Notes under the pieces: generated by a model
Databases searched by the model: none
What the model saw: the letters and a program-made list of their open reading frames with translations, nothing else
Told to the model about the DNA's origin: nothing
Position numbers and translations under genes: made by a program
Shown: positions 47,693-60,700 of the stretch, piece by piece
Layout of the letters: every line of letters begins with the position of its first letter
Position numbering within the stretch: position 1 is the first letter of the stretch
Assembly (NCBI GenBank): GCA_020726505.1
Contig: JAHLEZ010000052.1
Span: forward strand, 62,001-126,000
Origin: Leptodontidium sp. MPI-SDFR-AT-0119
Taxonomy: Eukaryota > Ascomycota > Leotiomycetes > Helotiales > Leptodontidiaceae
Direction: 5' to 3'
DNA: 64,000 nt

Positions 47693-47903
47693 CTCGCATC
47701 GGTTATTAACTTTGTATCAAGTTACTAGCTTTGTATCAAATGCTCGCATCGGTTATTAGCTATGTATTAAGTTACTAGCTTTGTATCAGAGGCTCGCATC
47801 GGTTATTAGCTTTGTATCAAGTTGCTAGCTTTGTATCAGAGGCTCGCATCGTTTATTAGCTTTGTATCAAGTTACTAGCTTTATATCAAAGGCTCGCATC
47901 GGT
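47693..47903 (+). repeat. Minisatellite, 50-bp unit, about 4 copies
   Basis: The unit begins CTCGCATCGGTTATTAGCTT, then TGTATCAAGTTACTAGCTTT and GTATCAGAGG. Four units are directly adjacent, with a partial fifth. Within each unit there is a half-repeat (ACTAGCTTTGTATCA). It is not a CRISPR array: there are no unique spacers. Confidence 0.85.
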
Positions 47904-47955
47904 TAGTATTCTTATAAAGTCAACCTTTTACGTCCAAGGCTCTTGTGTCGTTACA
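47904..47955 (+). repeat. Truncated 3' end of the gag-only element LTR
   Basis: The stretch TATTCTTATAAAGTCAACC ... GTGTCGTTACA matches the last 50 bp of the LTRs at 30383 and 47132. The rest of that LTR is absent. It abuts the minisatellite. Confidence 0.75.
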
Positions 47956-48699
47956 AGGCCATAGTTCCTGGGTTATTTCGACCTGTTTTGAATGATTTGG
48001 GGCTTTGTGTATGTGGGTTTAGTGGGGTTGAGGTTAACTTATAAACGACGTTTCTAAGGCACGGACTATACCTTATTTTCATTATATAAAAAGAACTCAT
48101 AAGTTACGTTTATAACGATAACTAACGTTAAAGTAAGATCTAAGGTTAGACTATACTCTTAATTAAGCATTTCTCCACTTACGCTTCGTTAAATTAAAAA
48201 AGTATAACACGAAGAAGATCGCTAAGTGAAACGGATTCGATAATTATAGTTACGTTGACTAGTATCGGCTTATATCTTTGGATAATGCGATGCTCTTTTA
48301 CAATAAGCGTGTTAGTGCGTCGATATCGATTATAGTATACTTCGTTAAGCTCTAAGTCTTATGAAGTCTTATTAATAATATTTGTTTAGTTAAGAACAAA
48401 AACCTTATAATCTTTGTTTTATGTCCTTTTATACAATAGTTGATTAAGCTTATCGCTATTGTCCTCGGAGTCCTTATTCTAATAATTCCAGCTTAATATA
48501 CTTGGAAACAGCGCATAGATACCGTAACGCAACTCAATCATCTTTGAATTAAAAGCACTATTCTTATTATAAGCGTTAAGTATATAGTGATATTAATAAA
48601 CCTATAATATAATTGTTTTAATACAGTTTTCGTAAACCCTTTAGATAACTATTAATTACTCTTATAAGCTATTAGTCGCTTTAATCGTTTTAAATAAAC
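47956..48699. other. TA-rich remnant, nothing recognised
   Basis: The first 90 bp have normal composition (CCTGGGTTATTTCGACCTG...) without a clear frame. The remainder is RIP-like. No motif was assigned. Confidence 0.4.
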
Positions 48700-48999
48700 T
48701 GTTACGACCTACGATGCGCCTCGCATTCTAACCGACACGGGCTCGTAGCATCGCTGGCTATGCGACGGCGTTAAGCCTGATAGGGAAGACTAAGTGGCGA
48801 GCATGCGATATGTGGATAAATGGGCCCTAACTACGTTAGGCCTTATTAAGAGGGTCCTTTATATATATATACTCGAGCCCTCCCTTACGGAGAACTCTCC
48901 TTTCCTCTTTGTCTTTTCTTCTCGATTTTAAGCGTAGCCTTAAGTCTAAATATAAAACTTAAGTTAACTCGTTATATTAACCTTTAATTAACTGTAATA
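48700..48999 (+). repeat. 5' LTR of the Gypsy element, 300 bp
   Basis: It starts TGTTACGACCTACGATGCGC and ends at a mutated ...GTAATA, where the solo copy at 21963-22264 has GCAACA. It contains a TATATATATATAC box at about 48860 followed by a pyrimidine-rich initiator-like region. The Gypsy interior follows immediately. A matching 3' LTR was not found after the pol relic near 62.1 kb. Confidence 0.8.
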
Positions 49000-50278
49000 T
49001 AAAAAAAGACTAATACCCCTTTATTATAAAGCGTTATATCTCACCTAGTCTTACGCCTTATCGACTTACCCTTATAGTAAATTAATAACGAGCCTTAATA
49101 CCTTAGCTTATTAAATAAATAGACATCTTTCTGCCCTCGTAGTAGATTGTCCTAGAGAAAGCTAGATATTCTCTCGCGATTAACTTACTTTATTATAACT
49201 TAATATACGCTATCGTTTTAAAACGTATATCTAATTAATAAATCGATTAATAACCTTAAATATTCCTTAATCTTACTTTATTACCTTTGCCGACTTCTCC
49301 CCCTTGTCGGCGAAGCTCTAGAGAAAGAAGCGCCCTTATGTGGCTAGGCTTTACTAACACCCTCATCTTGTCAGTTAAGACTCTCTTAAAGGAACTAGAG
49401 AGCTTTAATAGATTCGACTTAGAACTAAAGGATAAACCCTAGTGTTTCTTCGACGTATCGCTGGAGCTTACTAATATAGAGGGCCTTACCCCCGCCTAAT
49501 AAGCTAAGGTAGATCAATTAATTAAGGACTCCGTGAGCTCTACTGTCGCCGCTACTATTACACAGGCCCTCGCCTAATATATTATTAATAACCCTTATTA
49601 AAAAACTCGTACTCCTTCTCCTCCTTACGATCGGTCAACCTGTGCTCTTATAGTAAACCTCTAGCCGACTACTGACTATTACCTCCTTAAGTTAAACCCT
49701 ACTATCCCTGCCGTCGAGCTTAATAAGGTTAAGTACCCTTATACCCCCTTTAGCGACTATAAGGGCGAAACTAAATACGACGCTTAAAAAATAAATATAA
49801 AGCTCTTTATTTAAAAGTACTTAAGTAACTTCCTTACTAGTAAATCGTAAGTTTATACTTACTTTAAGTATATAAAGAGAAAGGCTAAGACTATTATCCT
49901 TTAATAAATAGACCCCGACTTTATTAGAGACTTTAATAAAGCCGCCGATGTTTTAAAGGCTTTAGATTAATATTTCTTTGACTATAATGGAGTATAAGCC
50001 GTTAAGCTTAAGTATAATTAATTATAAATAAGTAATATAACGTACGACGAGTTCCGTACTAAGTTCACGACGTATATAGTTACTAGAAAAATCTCACTTA
50101 ACCGCTAGTTCGACGACGTATATAAGAAAGTCTCGGATGAGCTTAAATACGATATTTAAATTAAGAAGTACGAATTCGCCGGAGACTATATAACTCTTAA
50201 CGAGTTCTTAGCTATCTTAGATCGTAAACTACAGAATATCGCTGCCGGACGAGTTAATAAACGCGTCACTATTACTAC

Positions 50279-53200
50279 TGTCGTGCAGGTTATGGTAGGC
50301 CGGCTAAGCGAGCCCAATCAAAGGCACCATAGCCAAAGCGCCCGCGACCTCCATATTCAGGGAGCTTGAATAGACCATACGTAGAGAAGACAACAATCAA
50401 TTACAGGACTGCGTATACCTCAATAATACGTCAAGTTCGCCTCTGTGGAGCCTCTAGGCGTACTCTTATACGACAGTTATAAGCCCCGTAAGCTATTAAA
50501 GCTTCCTAGTCGTATACACGCGCCGACGTGGCTCTACAGAGGCATATAAAGGCTTTCTCACCGCTGCCTTATACACGTACTAGTAGTACTCAAAAGCCCG
50601 TCAACAACCCTCAAATCACTAAAACCTCTTCGAAATTATTATATATATACCTAAAACCGACAATGTCACTTCTAAGGCTACTTACGGACTGCAATTTAAA
50701 GGCGCGGAAGGATTAGGCGACATGGCACTTGCGTTTGACATTCTATACTAGCTTTATAGGTGTACTAAATATAGTAGACCCCAGCGCTCTTGCGACAGGC
50801 TATATCTTAAACTACTGATCTAAGGCTCTAACGCTTGAAAGTACTACGTAAGAGGTTGCAAAGACTCAATTAAGCTAGTATTACGCTAATGTTGTAGCTT
50901 AAAAAGTAGCAAACCTATAACCGTCTTTAACGTCTAAGTCGTCCGATAACGCGTAGGCTACACTTGCCCTAGCTATATCAATAGATACCCTAATAGGAGG
51001 GACAAGTCCAGAAGAAGCTAGTCTACCTCTATACCCGACAATTATAGAGGTGTAGCAGATTTACGTAACACAAGTTAAGGAGTACTAGTACACGTTTACT
51101 AAATAGACGAGTTAAAACAACAAGTATATAACTCTATATAATTGGCTCTCCGAAACAGTGGACGATTCACTTTTAGACTTTACGATTAAGGAACTAGCCG
51201 ATAAGAGCGACTTGAGCTTACAAACGTTAGTTAGCACACTTTAGCGCGATATAGTACTATTAGAATCGTCAGTCCTTATAACAGTAGTCACAGAATACGA
51301 CAAGGTTTTAAAGGAGGTATATAAGGGAAAAGTCAACGTTAACTAGTAAATAAAGGACTTCTTAAAGGCTTATAGAAATACTAAAGCGTACGATATACTT
51401 GAAGTTAAGGGTACTATGGCTCTAAAGAAGTAATTACGTACTATAAGAGTTCACATATACCTTAATTAAGTAAACCTTATCCTTAGTATAGTTATACGCG
51501 ACGACTAACTTAAAAAGAAGCATAGTTTTACTCTTGACGACTATATATAAGTGCTCTTAGGCATAGACTAAGAGTACACTATGTTTAAGAAGCTTAAGTG
51601 TTAAGGAGGGGGTAGCGGTTAATACTTAACCCTTAGAGGAATAGACGATAATACGTCAGGCGTAAGCTCTAGTAGATCTCGCTCTCGCGGCTAAGGTAAC
51701 TTATACTTATGTGGCATAAATAGTAAGTACTTCTTTAAGCCGCTCAAGTACTGGAGACTACGTTATATAGTTAATAAAACGACTACGGAAGGTATGAAGT
51801 ATGTATTAAACGCTAACGAGGTAACTGTAACTTGTAAGAAGTTAGAGGACTATAGACTTTAGGGAGCTTAAGGCCGCTATAGCCAAAGAAGGTTAGAAGT
51901 ACGTTATAGTAGCCAAAATTACTAGAGCCAATAACACTAGTACTTCTAAACTTACTACTAACGCTAAAATAGCCAATGTCACTATACTTATAAGAAACAA
52001 AGACAAAGGCAAAGTTACGTAGAAAGGGACAGGGAGTATTAACGTAGTTATACTTAACTTAAACCTTCTTAACGATATAATCTGGGACGACACTCTTAAC
52101 GCTGGCATATATAGTACTATAAAGTTCTAACGTTACCTTCTATTAAATAGTACTCTTGTCGACAATTACGGCGCGACTCACTTAGTTAATAACATTAATA
52201 AACTAGTCCCTAGTAGCTTTAAACGCACTATAAGAGAATTAGTTAACGCGGGCACCTTAAGCCTACCTATTATTGGCAGGGGTACACGTGTCTTCGAGAA
52301 CGCTATATATAGACCTGCCGGACCGTTTACAAGGGACCTGACACTATTTAATGTGGCAGTTATAAAGGGGTTTAACGTTAATATTATCTTAGAAAGCCTC
52401 CTCGTATAGTTAGGGGTGTGGTATAATAGTACTGACACGACTTTGCGCGTAGGCAGTACTAAAGAGAGTTATATAGTGAGAACCCTATAGCGTAAGTAGA
52501 ACCTTATAGTATTTAAATACAAGCCTATTAACAACTACTCGCGCTCTCTACAATTATATATATTTATAAAGACACGTAAATCTCTTATTATAATAATATA
52601 CCCAATGATTAGTAAACGACTACACCCTCTTAAGAAGTATACCTTTTAGTCAACCCGCCGGTTCCTACGGCCCCGTAGCGATATAGTAGAAATATAGTAC
52701 TTACGTGCTAGTCACCTTGGCAAATCAGCCTTAGAAGCTCTTATAAAGCATGCCCGCAATGTTCAAATCGACGGAATAACTAGCGTTAAATGCGAAAGCT
52801 ACGCCGTAACATACTTAATTTAACGACTATTACGTAGAGAGTCAGACAATAAGTCGCCGAGACCGTTCTTTAGAGTCGCATAGGACCTGTTTAATTACCC
52901 TGTAGGCTACGATGGGACATGCTGGCTGCTAGCGATTAAGGACGAATATAGCGGCAAGCTTTTTGCGTTTATAAGTACTAATAAGACGTAAGAGGCCGTT
53001 ATAAGCGTGCTTGAGTCGTTTGAGGCATAGTCTAGACGTCAATACGGCCTGGCTATATGCAAAATCAAGTCTGACAACGACACGTCTGTAATCAATACAC
53101 AGTACTGGACTAGGTACGACCAATGGGCGCTAGACCTTGGTATAAAGCTAGAGCCGACCCCTGTATACACGCATAAGCCAAATGGAGGTGCTGAGAGAGC

Positions 53201-56200
53201 TGGTGGAGAGCTAATTGCTAAGGCCCTAAAAATGATGACAGGCGCTAATCTACTATCCAAGCTATAGCCGGAAGCTGTTTTGACGGCTGTATACTTATAT
53301 AATATGTCGCTATTAGCCAGGAGAGCCATGCGGTCGCCAAACGAAGTCCTAAAAGCATAGTTTAGGTAGTATTTTCGGTGGTACGATCTACACATAGTAA
53401 AGAAGTTGCTAGTTGATTTAAGACTTAACTAGAGTAATACTTTTGTATATAGCGCTAAAGCCTACACGATAATTAAAGACTAATAAGCTCTCCGTGACAA
53501 GAGAGGCTTTAAGGTTAACCCAAGGGGGCACGTCAGTTACTTAGTTAGCTACTGTGCAACTAATATATACAGGATCTAGATACCCCTACTGAAGCGTGTA
53601 ATACGTACTCGAAACGTTATTTTTAATAAAGTATAGTTCTATAGTAAGCAGGCAGTAGTCGGCTAACCACTACTAATACTTAAATAAGTCGTTAATATAC
53701 TTACAGAGCCTAAGGCCGCTTAGGACGCCGAGTTAGCCATTGAACACGTAAGAGACGAGTATACGGAGGCGAAAAATAATATTAAATTAAACAGGCTACT
53801 GTTTAACTTAATAAAAGTCGACGAAGTTTCTACGGAGGTAGTCTTACACGCAACTACTAAGGCTGGACTACCTGTTCCACGAGAGCACCAGAATGAGATA
53901 ATACTGTTAAATTTACGAATTAATACGTCAAGGGACGACATAAAGCTTAATAAAGACAATACAAAAGTTCTAGTAATAACAAAAAGCCTAAGCACACTAA
54001 AATAGACTCGAAGCCAGACATAACGAAACGAATATATCGAGCCTAAGAGGGGTGCCCCACGTGCGAAACTACTACGCTAGATTAAGGGTACGCGTAAATT
54101 AATACCTCAAGTTATAATTTAAAGTAAAATATAAAATAGCTAGAGTTAACTACTGCGCCAAACTAAAGTAACTAGTATAAGCCCAGGAAGTACACTACAG
54201 CACGAAAACACCTCGTCTAAGGAGGATTACGACGACGAGCTAGAGGAAGAACAACAACTATTCCTAGAAAACACACTATCAAAGACAATAATATAACCCC
54301 TATTAAAAGAAACTATGTCTTAAGAGACCTTAGACGAAGTATTATAGGCACTTAACTAAAGTCAACTACACCCTATCACTCGAGTTCAGCGGAGAAGGCG
54401 AGCTAGAGAAATAATACAGTTAAATAGACAGTTAAAGATTAGGCCGGGAGTATACTCCTTTACGACAAGGGAGCTCTTAAGCGTCAAGTCTATAGACTAA
54501 AAAGACAAGAACTATACGTAAATCGTATCCTTTACTACGACGTTTTAGAATAAAGACGTAACACGAGAAGATAATAAAGACTATAGAATTATATATACTA
54601 TCTTTATAACTATAATTAGTAGCAAAACAATTAAAACATAAGAAACTATAAGCTCTAAAATAACACAACTATATTAAGTAAAGCTTCTAATAGTACTAAA
54701 GTACTAATAGAACTTAGACTAACACCCGTGAGGAGAACGCTTCTGAGAGGACGTACGTAAGGAGATAAAGAACCTCTAAGCTAAGAAATACTAGTATATT
54801 ATACCTAAGGCAGACACTAAAACGACGCCTATACTACTAAAATAAGTGTTTACTTACAAAGTTAACTTAACTAAACAGCTTATACACACTAAATCGCGTA
54901 TTATTACTAGGGGTAACTTACAAGAGGATACTATTATATTCTCTACATACGCTTTCATACTAACGGCGAGGTCTTTTCGTGTTACGATGGCCTTAGTAGC
55001 CTAATTTGACTTAGAAGTTAAGTAGTACGACGTCGTGAACGCTTTTATTAATATAAAACAAGACAAACGAAGTACACTTATTTACTATTACTTTCCTAAC
55101 GGTTTTAAGTAGCCCGGCATAGTTGTAGAGATCGACAGAGCCTTATATAGCCTACGCGACTCCCTAGCCCTATAATATGGCGACTTCTCAGCTATACTTA
55201 AAAGCCTTAGTCTAGAGCCACTTATAGAGGAGCCCTATATATTTACAAATAACAAGCACATAGTATTTGTAGCCTTTTACGTGGACAATATATAAGTGTT
55301 ATATTACAAGTTAAACCTCGCTATAGCAGCTAAAATCACCGATAACCTTAATAAAGCCTACAAGCTGACTGTAATAAGTGACGTGGAGTAGTTTTTAAAG
55401 GTGCGAATTATACGGGATAAATATACAAAAACAGTTACGTTAGTCCACGACACGTATATAAAGAAAGTGGCCCGGAAATTTAGCTTAGTAGATAGTAACT
55501 GCCCGAGCACCCCTTTGCCGTATTACGACCTAGTCAAAAACACTAGCAAAGCGACGAAGGCACAAATTAAGGAGTACTAAGAAAAGGTCGGATCCGTCCT
55601 ATATACAGTTGTCATAATTAGACCAGACGTAGCTTTTATAGCTTCACAGCTGTCGTAATTCTTAACAAACCTAAGCCAGAAGTACTTATAGGCTGTTAAT
55701 TAGACGATACGTTACTTGTTTAGTACACGCTTCTTAGGGATTATTTACAGCTGTTAATAACGCGAAACACAACTTATAATAGCGTCTAATGCCTCTTTCG
55801 TAAATAATTTAGAAACTAGGCGTTCTTTATAAGGGCTTATTATCCTTTTATTCGGGGGGTACTATACTCTAGAAAGTATTTAAGTAAGACACAGTCACTA
55901 TTTCGACTATAAAAACTGAGCTCTTAGGGGTAGAGCGAACTATAAAGGAAGTTATAATACTATAAAGGCTCTTTAGAGAAATATACCTTAACGTAGGGTG
56001 CCCCTAGAATATCTTTTATGACAACTAATAAACAATTAGGCTTATAATTAGAGAGAACTAGCGTATATTAACTAAGCTTAAGCACGTTAATATTTAGAAT
56101 ATATAACTACGCCAGGAGTACTAAAAAGGCAGTTTTGAGGTTACGTATCTGCCTAGTAATAAAATATATATTAATAGCCTCACTAAAAACCTCCCACGCT

Positions 56201-57756
56201 AGAAGTTTAAGACTTTTATTATATTACTTAACTTATAAGATGCTAAGGCGTCAGTAAAAGAGCTCAATTAAAGTTTATACCTTACTATAAAACATACTCT
56301 TTTGTTTTCCTTTGTATTTTTTAAGGTAATATAATTACGTTAAGTACGTTCTTTTTAAGTTATTAAAAGGCAAGAATTCCATTCTAGCCGAAGCCACAAC
56401 TAAACTAACGTAAAGTAAGTACATAAGGGCCCGTTCTTAAGCTACTTATAAAGTAGTAAACTATAACTTTAAAGGGGCACGTTCCTAAGCCGCTATTAAG
56501 TCGCGAACTAAACTACTAACAAGTCCACTAACTCCACTAGTAACTCCTTAATACGGCGGCGGCGGGCGGCCACACCACCAGCACCATCAGCAGCAGCAAC
56601 AGCACCAGCACCAGCACTAACCCGAACAGGTGGGAGGATTAGGCGGGGGGCGGGGGCAGGGGCAGCGGCGGGGGCGGGGGCGGCAGCGGCTAGACAATTA
56701 AAGTCAGTCTCTTTGAAGCTATTATAAAGACAGAATAAATATATTAAGAGCAGTAAGAGCCTCACGGACCGCGGCCTAGAGGGATTTTAACTACTACTTA
56801 GAGTTAACTAAACTCAAAACTATAAGAACTAAAGTCAAACTTACGCGGGTGCGCGAGGCACTACGCTTCTCCTCTAGAAAGGCAGCAAAAGCCACTATAA
56901 TAATAAGCCTAATAAGACCGGCGTAACTATAATTCTAACTGTGGCACTAAAGGCACTAAGCCGAGCTAGCGGCATCTTGATAAATACTAACAAGGAGGTC
57001 ACCTTTTAAGGCAACTTTAACGTATACTAAGTAAAGGACTTCCCTATTAGTACTTGCCTTAGCGCGGCGGCGAGAGGGGGTGGCAGGGGCGGCAGAAGGG
57101 GGCGTAAGAGAGGGGGTGCGGCGGCGAGGAGCGGCGGCAGACTATTATAACTAGTTAGTATACTTTAACTTACTTAACTTCTTAACTTTTTGACTTAAAC
57201 AACGTTAGAACTAATCTTAAATTAGTAAAACACGAGGGAAACGTACCTTCTTTATTACGCGAGCAGCGGCGAGGTTAGAGCGCCAAGAGGCGCGGGCGGC
57301 TAACTTAGCGGCGGAGACACGACCTATTTTGAATTTAGTATACTTATAAAAGGAAGTTACGATAAGGGAGCAGTTATTTATATACTCTCGTTTAGACGTT
57401 TGGCATATTTACTTTAACTACTACTTATTATTTTCCCTTACTGTCTATCGCTTTTATATTATTAGTTATATATTATATATCGATTTCCTATTGTTTATTA
57501 TATTTGTTAAGCACTTGTTTGCTTCGCCAAAGCTTAGTATTGTCCTTAGCGAGGGGGTATGTCGTGTAGGTTATAGTAGGCCGGCTAAGCGAGCCCAATT
57601 AAAGGCACCATAGCCAAAGCGCCCGCGACCTCCATATTCAGGGAGCTTGAATAGACTATACGTAGAGAAGACAACAATCAATTACAGGACTGCGCATACC
57701 TCAATAATACGTCAAGTTCGCCTCTGTGGAGCCTCTAGGCGTGCTCTTGCACGACA
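50279..57756 (+). mobile_element. Complete Copia retrotransposon nested in Gypsy, 7.48 kb
   Basis: LTRs of 197 bp lie at 50279-50475 and 57560-57756 with TGTCGTGCA/TGCACGACA inverted ends. They are flanked by exact ACTAC duplications (50274-50278, 57757-57761). Domain order on the plus strand is gag (about 50530-51700, with a zinc-knuckle-like patch near 51710-51775), protease (DNYGATHLVNN-like, about 52160), GAG-pre-integrase, integrase (about 52920-53450; LLAIKDEYSGKLFAFI, KSDNDT, KPNGGAERAGGELIAKALKM), RT (about 55000-55480; AFYVDNI for the YVDD box) and RNase H (about 55740-56230). This order is diagnostic of Copia. Stops are mostly TAG at former CAG/TGG codons. A purine run GCGAGGGGGTA precedes the right LTR. 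Confidence 0.9.
56540..57320 (+). repeat. GC-rich CAG/GGC/G-run arrays in the Copia 3' untranslated region
   Basis: Three GC-rich patches stand in otherwise TA-rich DNA. 56555-56695 has CACCAGCACCATCAGCAGCA followed by G4-G6 runs separated by C or CA. 57061-57150 has GGCGGCGAGAGGGGGTGGCA-type text. A shorter patch is at about 57260-57315. The G runs are frequent enough for quadruplex formation. No credible protein is encoded. Confidence 0.7.
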
Positions 57757-60700
57757 ACTACCCGCGAAGCCCCTCGAGTCTCTTTTAATAACACTAATAT
57801 TAGTAACTCACGCGGTATCTTAAAGAAAGACTACTAGCGTTCGACTTCACTTACTCCTACTTCTTACGTATAGAGACCCCTGACCCTGACTCTAAGACAA
57901 TCGTTAGATGTCTATTAGTATACGTCCTCTCTTTCGCCCGTCTTACGCTAACTTAAGTCCCTTGTCCCTCCTTTTACACTTAGGGACGTCTCTTCTAATA
58001 CTTATTTATACTATCGTAAGACTAGCTATTAGGCTAACGACTGTCTTAAGCGCTATAAAGACTAAGCTCTTAATAAGTCGATTTCCTAGTTAATTATTAG
58101 CGAGGACTTAAAGACTAACGAGTTATTAAAAAAACTCTTAAGTTATAATAAAGACTTACACTTTAATATAAGCTATAACTTGTGGAAGGACTTAATATTT
58201 GATTTTTATACTTTTATTAGAAGACGATAATTCTTAATTAATATTAAATTAAGAAGGAATAGATTCTTTATTAAGACACTTATATATATTAATAGTAGAG
58301 TTAATATTTTTAGTATTATTAAAACCTCTTTTGTATATTAACTTATTAAGTAATTTAATATTTCCTTTATATCCCTCCCTTAATTAATCGTCTTAACTAG
58401 TTATAATAATAGGAAAAGTAAGCTAATTAATACGGCCGTCTTACTTACTTTAATAATTAACCGCCGGCGAATTAACTTCCCCTTTCTAGTAACTAACTTA
58501 AGAAACACTAACGTCTTAATAAGCCGGAAGTTCCTCGAGTATTACGACTTAAAGTAGTCATATACAAAGAACTATAACTAACTAAAATAACTATTAGATA
58601 TACTTATTTAACCGTACTTTAATTAATAAGTCTTTATTAATATTAATTACTTTAATAAGTTAATTATTAAGTCTTACTAGTTTAACGTAAAACGAAGAGA
58701 TGCCCTTATAAATATAAATAATCACCGCTAAAGACAAGTTAGGCTTACGACGCTCGACAATTCCCTTAAGACAAAGGCCCTTGTCTAACTTACCGCCGGC
58801 GCTCCGCCGACTCGACCTTCGAGCTTTATTAGAGAAGTTAAAGAGCGCTTATAAGTTATAAAAGATTAAATAAACCCCTCGACATCCTGTGATCTAGAAT
58901 TACTACTTAAAAACAAGAGAGCCTATAAAGTTTCTTTAGTAAATTACTAGTTAAAGGCGCTTATTATAAAGATTTCCCTTATATTAATAATAGTAATATT
59001 TATAACGTACTTCTAATTTTAAAAAGCTAAAAAGAATAATATAAAAACCTTTATAGTATTAATATATAAGATCAACTAAGAGCTGACTTGTCGCCGGCGA
59101 GAGGCCTTAAATTAATTAAGTGCCGAGCTCGTATTAATAAATAAAGATCTAACCTTAAAGGAGGCCCTAGAGGCTAAGTACATATAAGATAATGAGCTAG
59201 TAAACAAGAAGCTCTTAATAGAGTATTAAGAGTATACTCCTCTCTTCTCTTAGCGAGCCTCTAATAAGTTACTAACGTATTACTAAGGCGTAGACTACTA
59301 GATTAAGCTTACTAAGGAGAACGACTTATCTTTTGAACTTCTCTAGCGTATAACTAAAGAATAACTATTAAAGACTAAGTAATATATTATTAATAACTTA
59401 TATAAAGGTTTTATTAAGTCCTCTAGCGTATTATATATAACCTTTATTCTCTTTACTAAGAAGGCCGACGGTAGTCTCTAGTTATACGTCAATTACTAAA
59501 AGCTAAATGCCCTATTAAAGAAGGACTTATACCTAATCCCTTTAATTAATAAGATAATAACTTATATTTATAAAGTAAAGATCTTTATAAAGCTTAATAT
59601 TTAGTAAGCTTTTTATTGTATTTATATGTCCCCTAAGAGCGAAGACTATACGACCTTTTATACTTAGTATAATATATATAAATATAAAGTCCTTCCCTTT
59701 AGCCTTACGAATAGTCCGGCGACTTTTTAGCGTTTTATTAATAATATCCTTATAAAGCACCTCAACGACTTCTACGCGGCTTATATAAATAATATCTTAA
59801 TATATTCGTTTACTCCTAAAGAATATAAAGTCTATATTAAGAAAGTTATACTAATATTATAAGTACACAAACTTTAAGCCGACATTAAGAAGTCCGAGTT
59901 TAGCGTATAAAAGACGAGGTTCTTAAGATTTATTATTAGCGTTAATAACGTAGAGGTAGACCTAAAGAAGATTAATATAATTAAGGGCTAATAATACACT
60001 AATAATATATAAAGTATATAAAGTTACTTTAGCTTTTATAACTTCTATCGCCGGTTTATTAAAGACTATAATTATATTACACGACTTCTTATAATACTTA
60101 TAAAAAGGACGTTCCCTTTATCTTTGATAACGCCTATAAGAATGCCTAAGAGACTCTCTAAGAAGCCCTTTAATTTACGCCGGTTCTTCGCTATTATAAC
60201 CTTACTAAGTAAACGCGGCTAAAGATTAACTCCTTAAATAAAGTTATTACTAAGGTTTTATCTTAATTTTAAGAGGACGACACCTTTTACCCCGTGGGAT
60301 ACTTCTCGAAGACTATAATAGACCCTAAGCTTAATTACTTAATTTAAAATAAAGAGATATTAGTAATTTTTTAGTTATTTAAGTAATATCGCCTAAAGCT
60401 CTTCAGTACTTAAGAAAATGTCCTTATTTATATAAACTACTAAGCCCTAAAGTACTTTATAATTACTAAGGACCTTATAATTAAGTAAGCTTAATAAACT
60501 AAGTTCTTTATAAATTTTTATTTCACGATTATATATTATATTAAAACGACTAATACGTTAGCTAATACCTTATCTCGTTAAGATTAAGACTTTATAACTA
60601 TAAAGGCACGTAAGCGGGCTATTTATAGTTAATAGTTAATTCTAACGAACAAAATCGACCCACGAGTCGCTAGCGACTTTTAACTCTCCGCCGTCGACTT

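Noticed and set aside
47693..47903. CRISPR-like array
   Set aside because: The repeats are directly adjacent 50-bp units without unique spacers, in a eukaryotic genome. It is a minisatellite.
56508..56765. 85-aa minus-strand Ala/Pro-rich frame
   Set aside because: It is a translation of the GC-rich G-run/CAG array in the Copia 3' region and not a gene.
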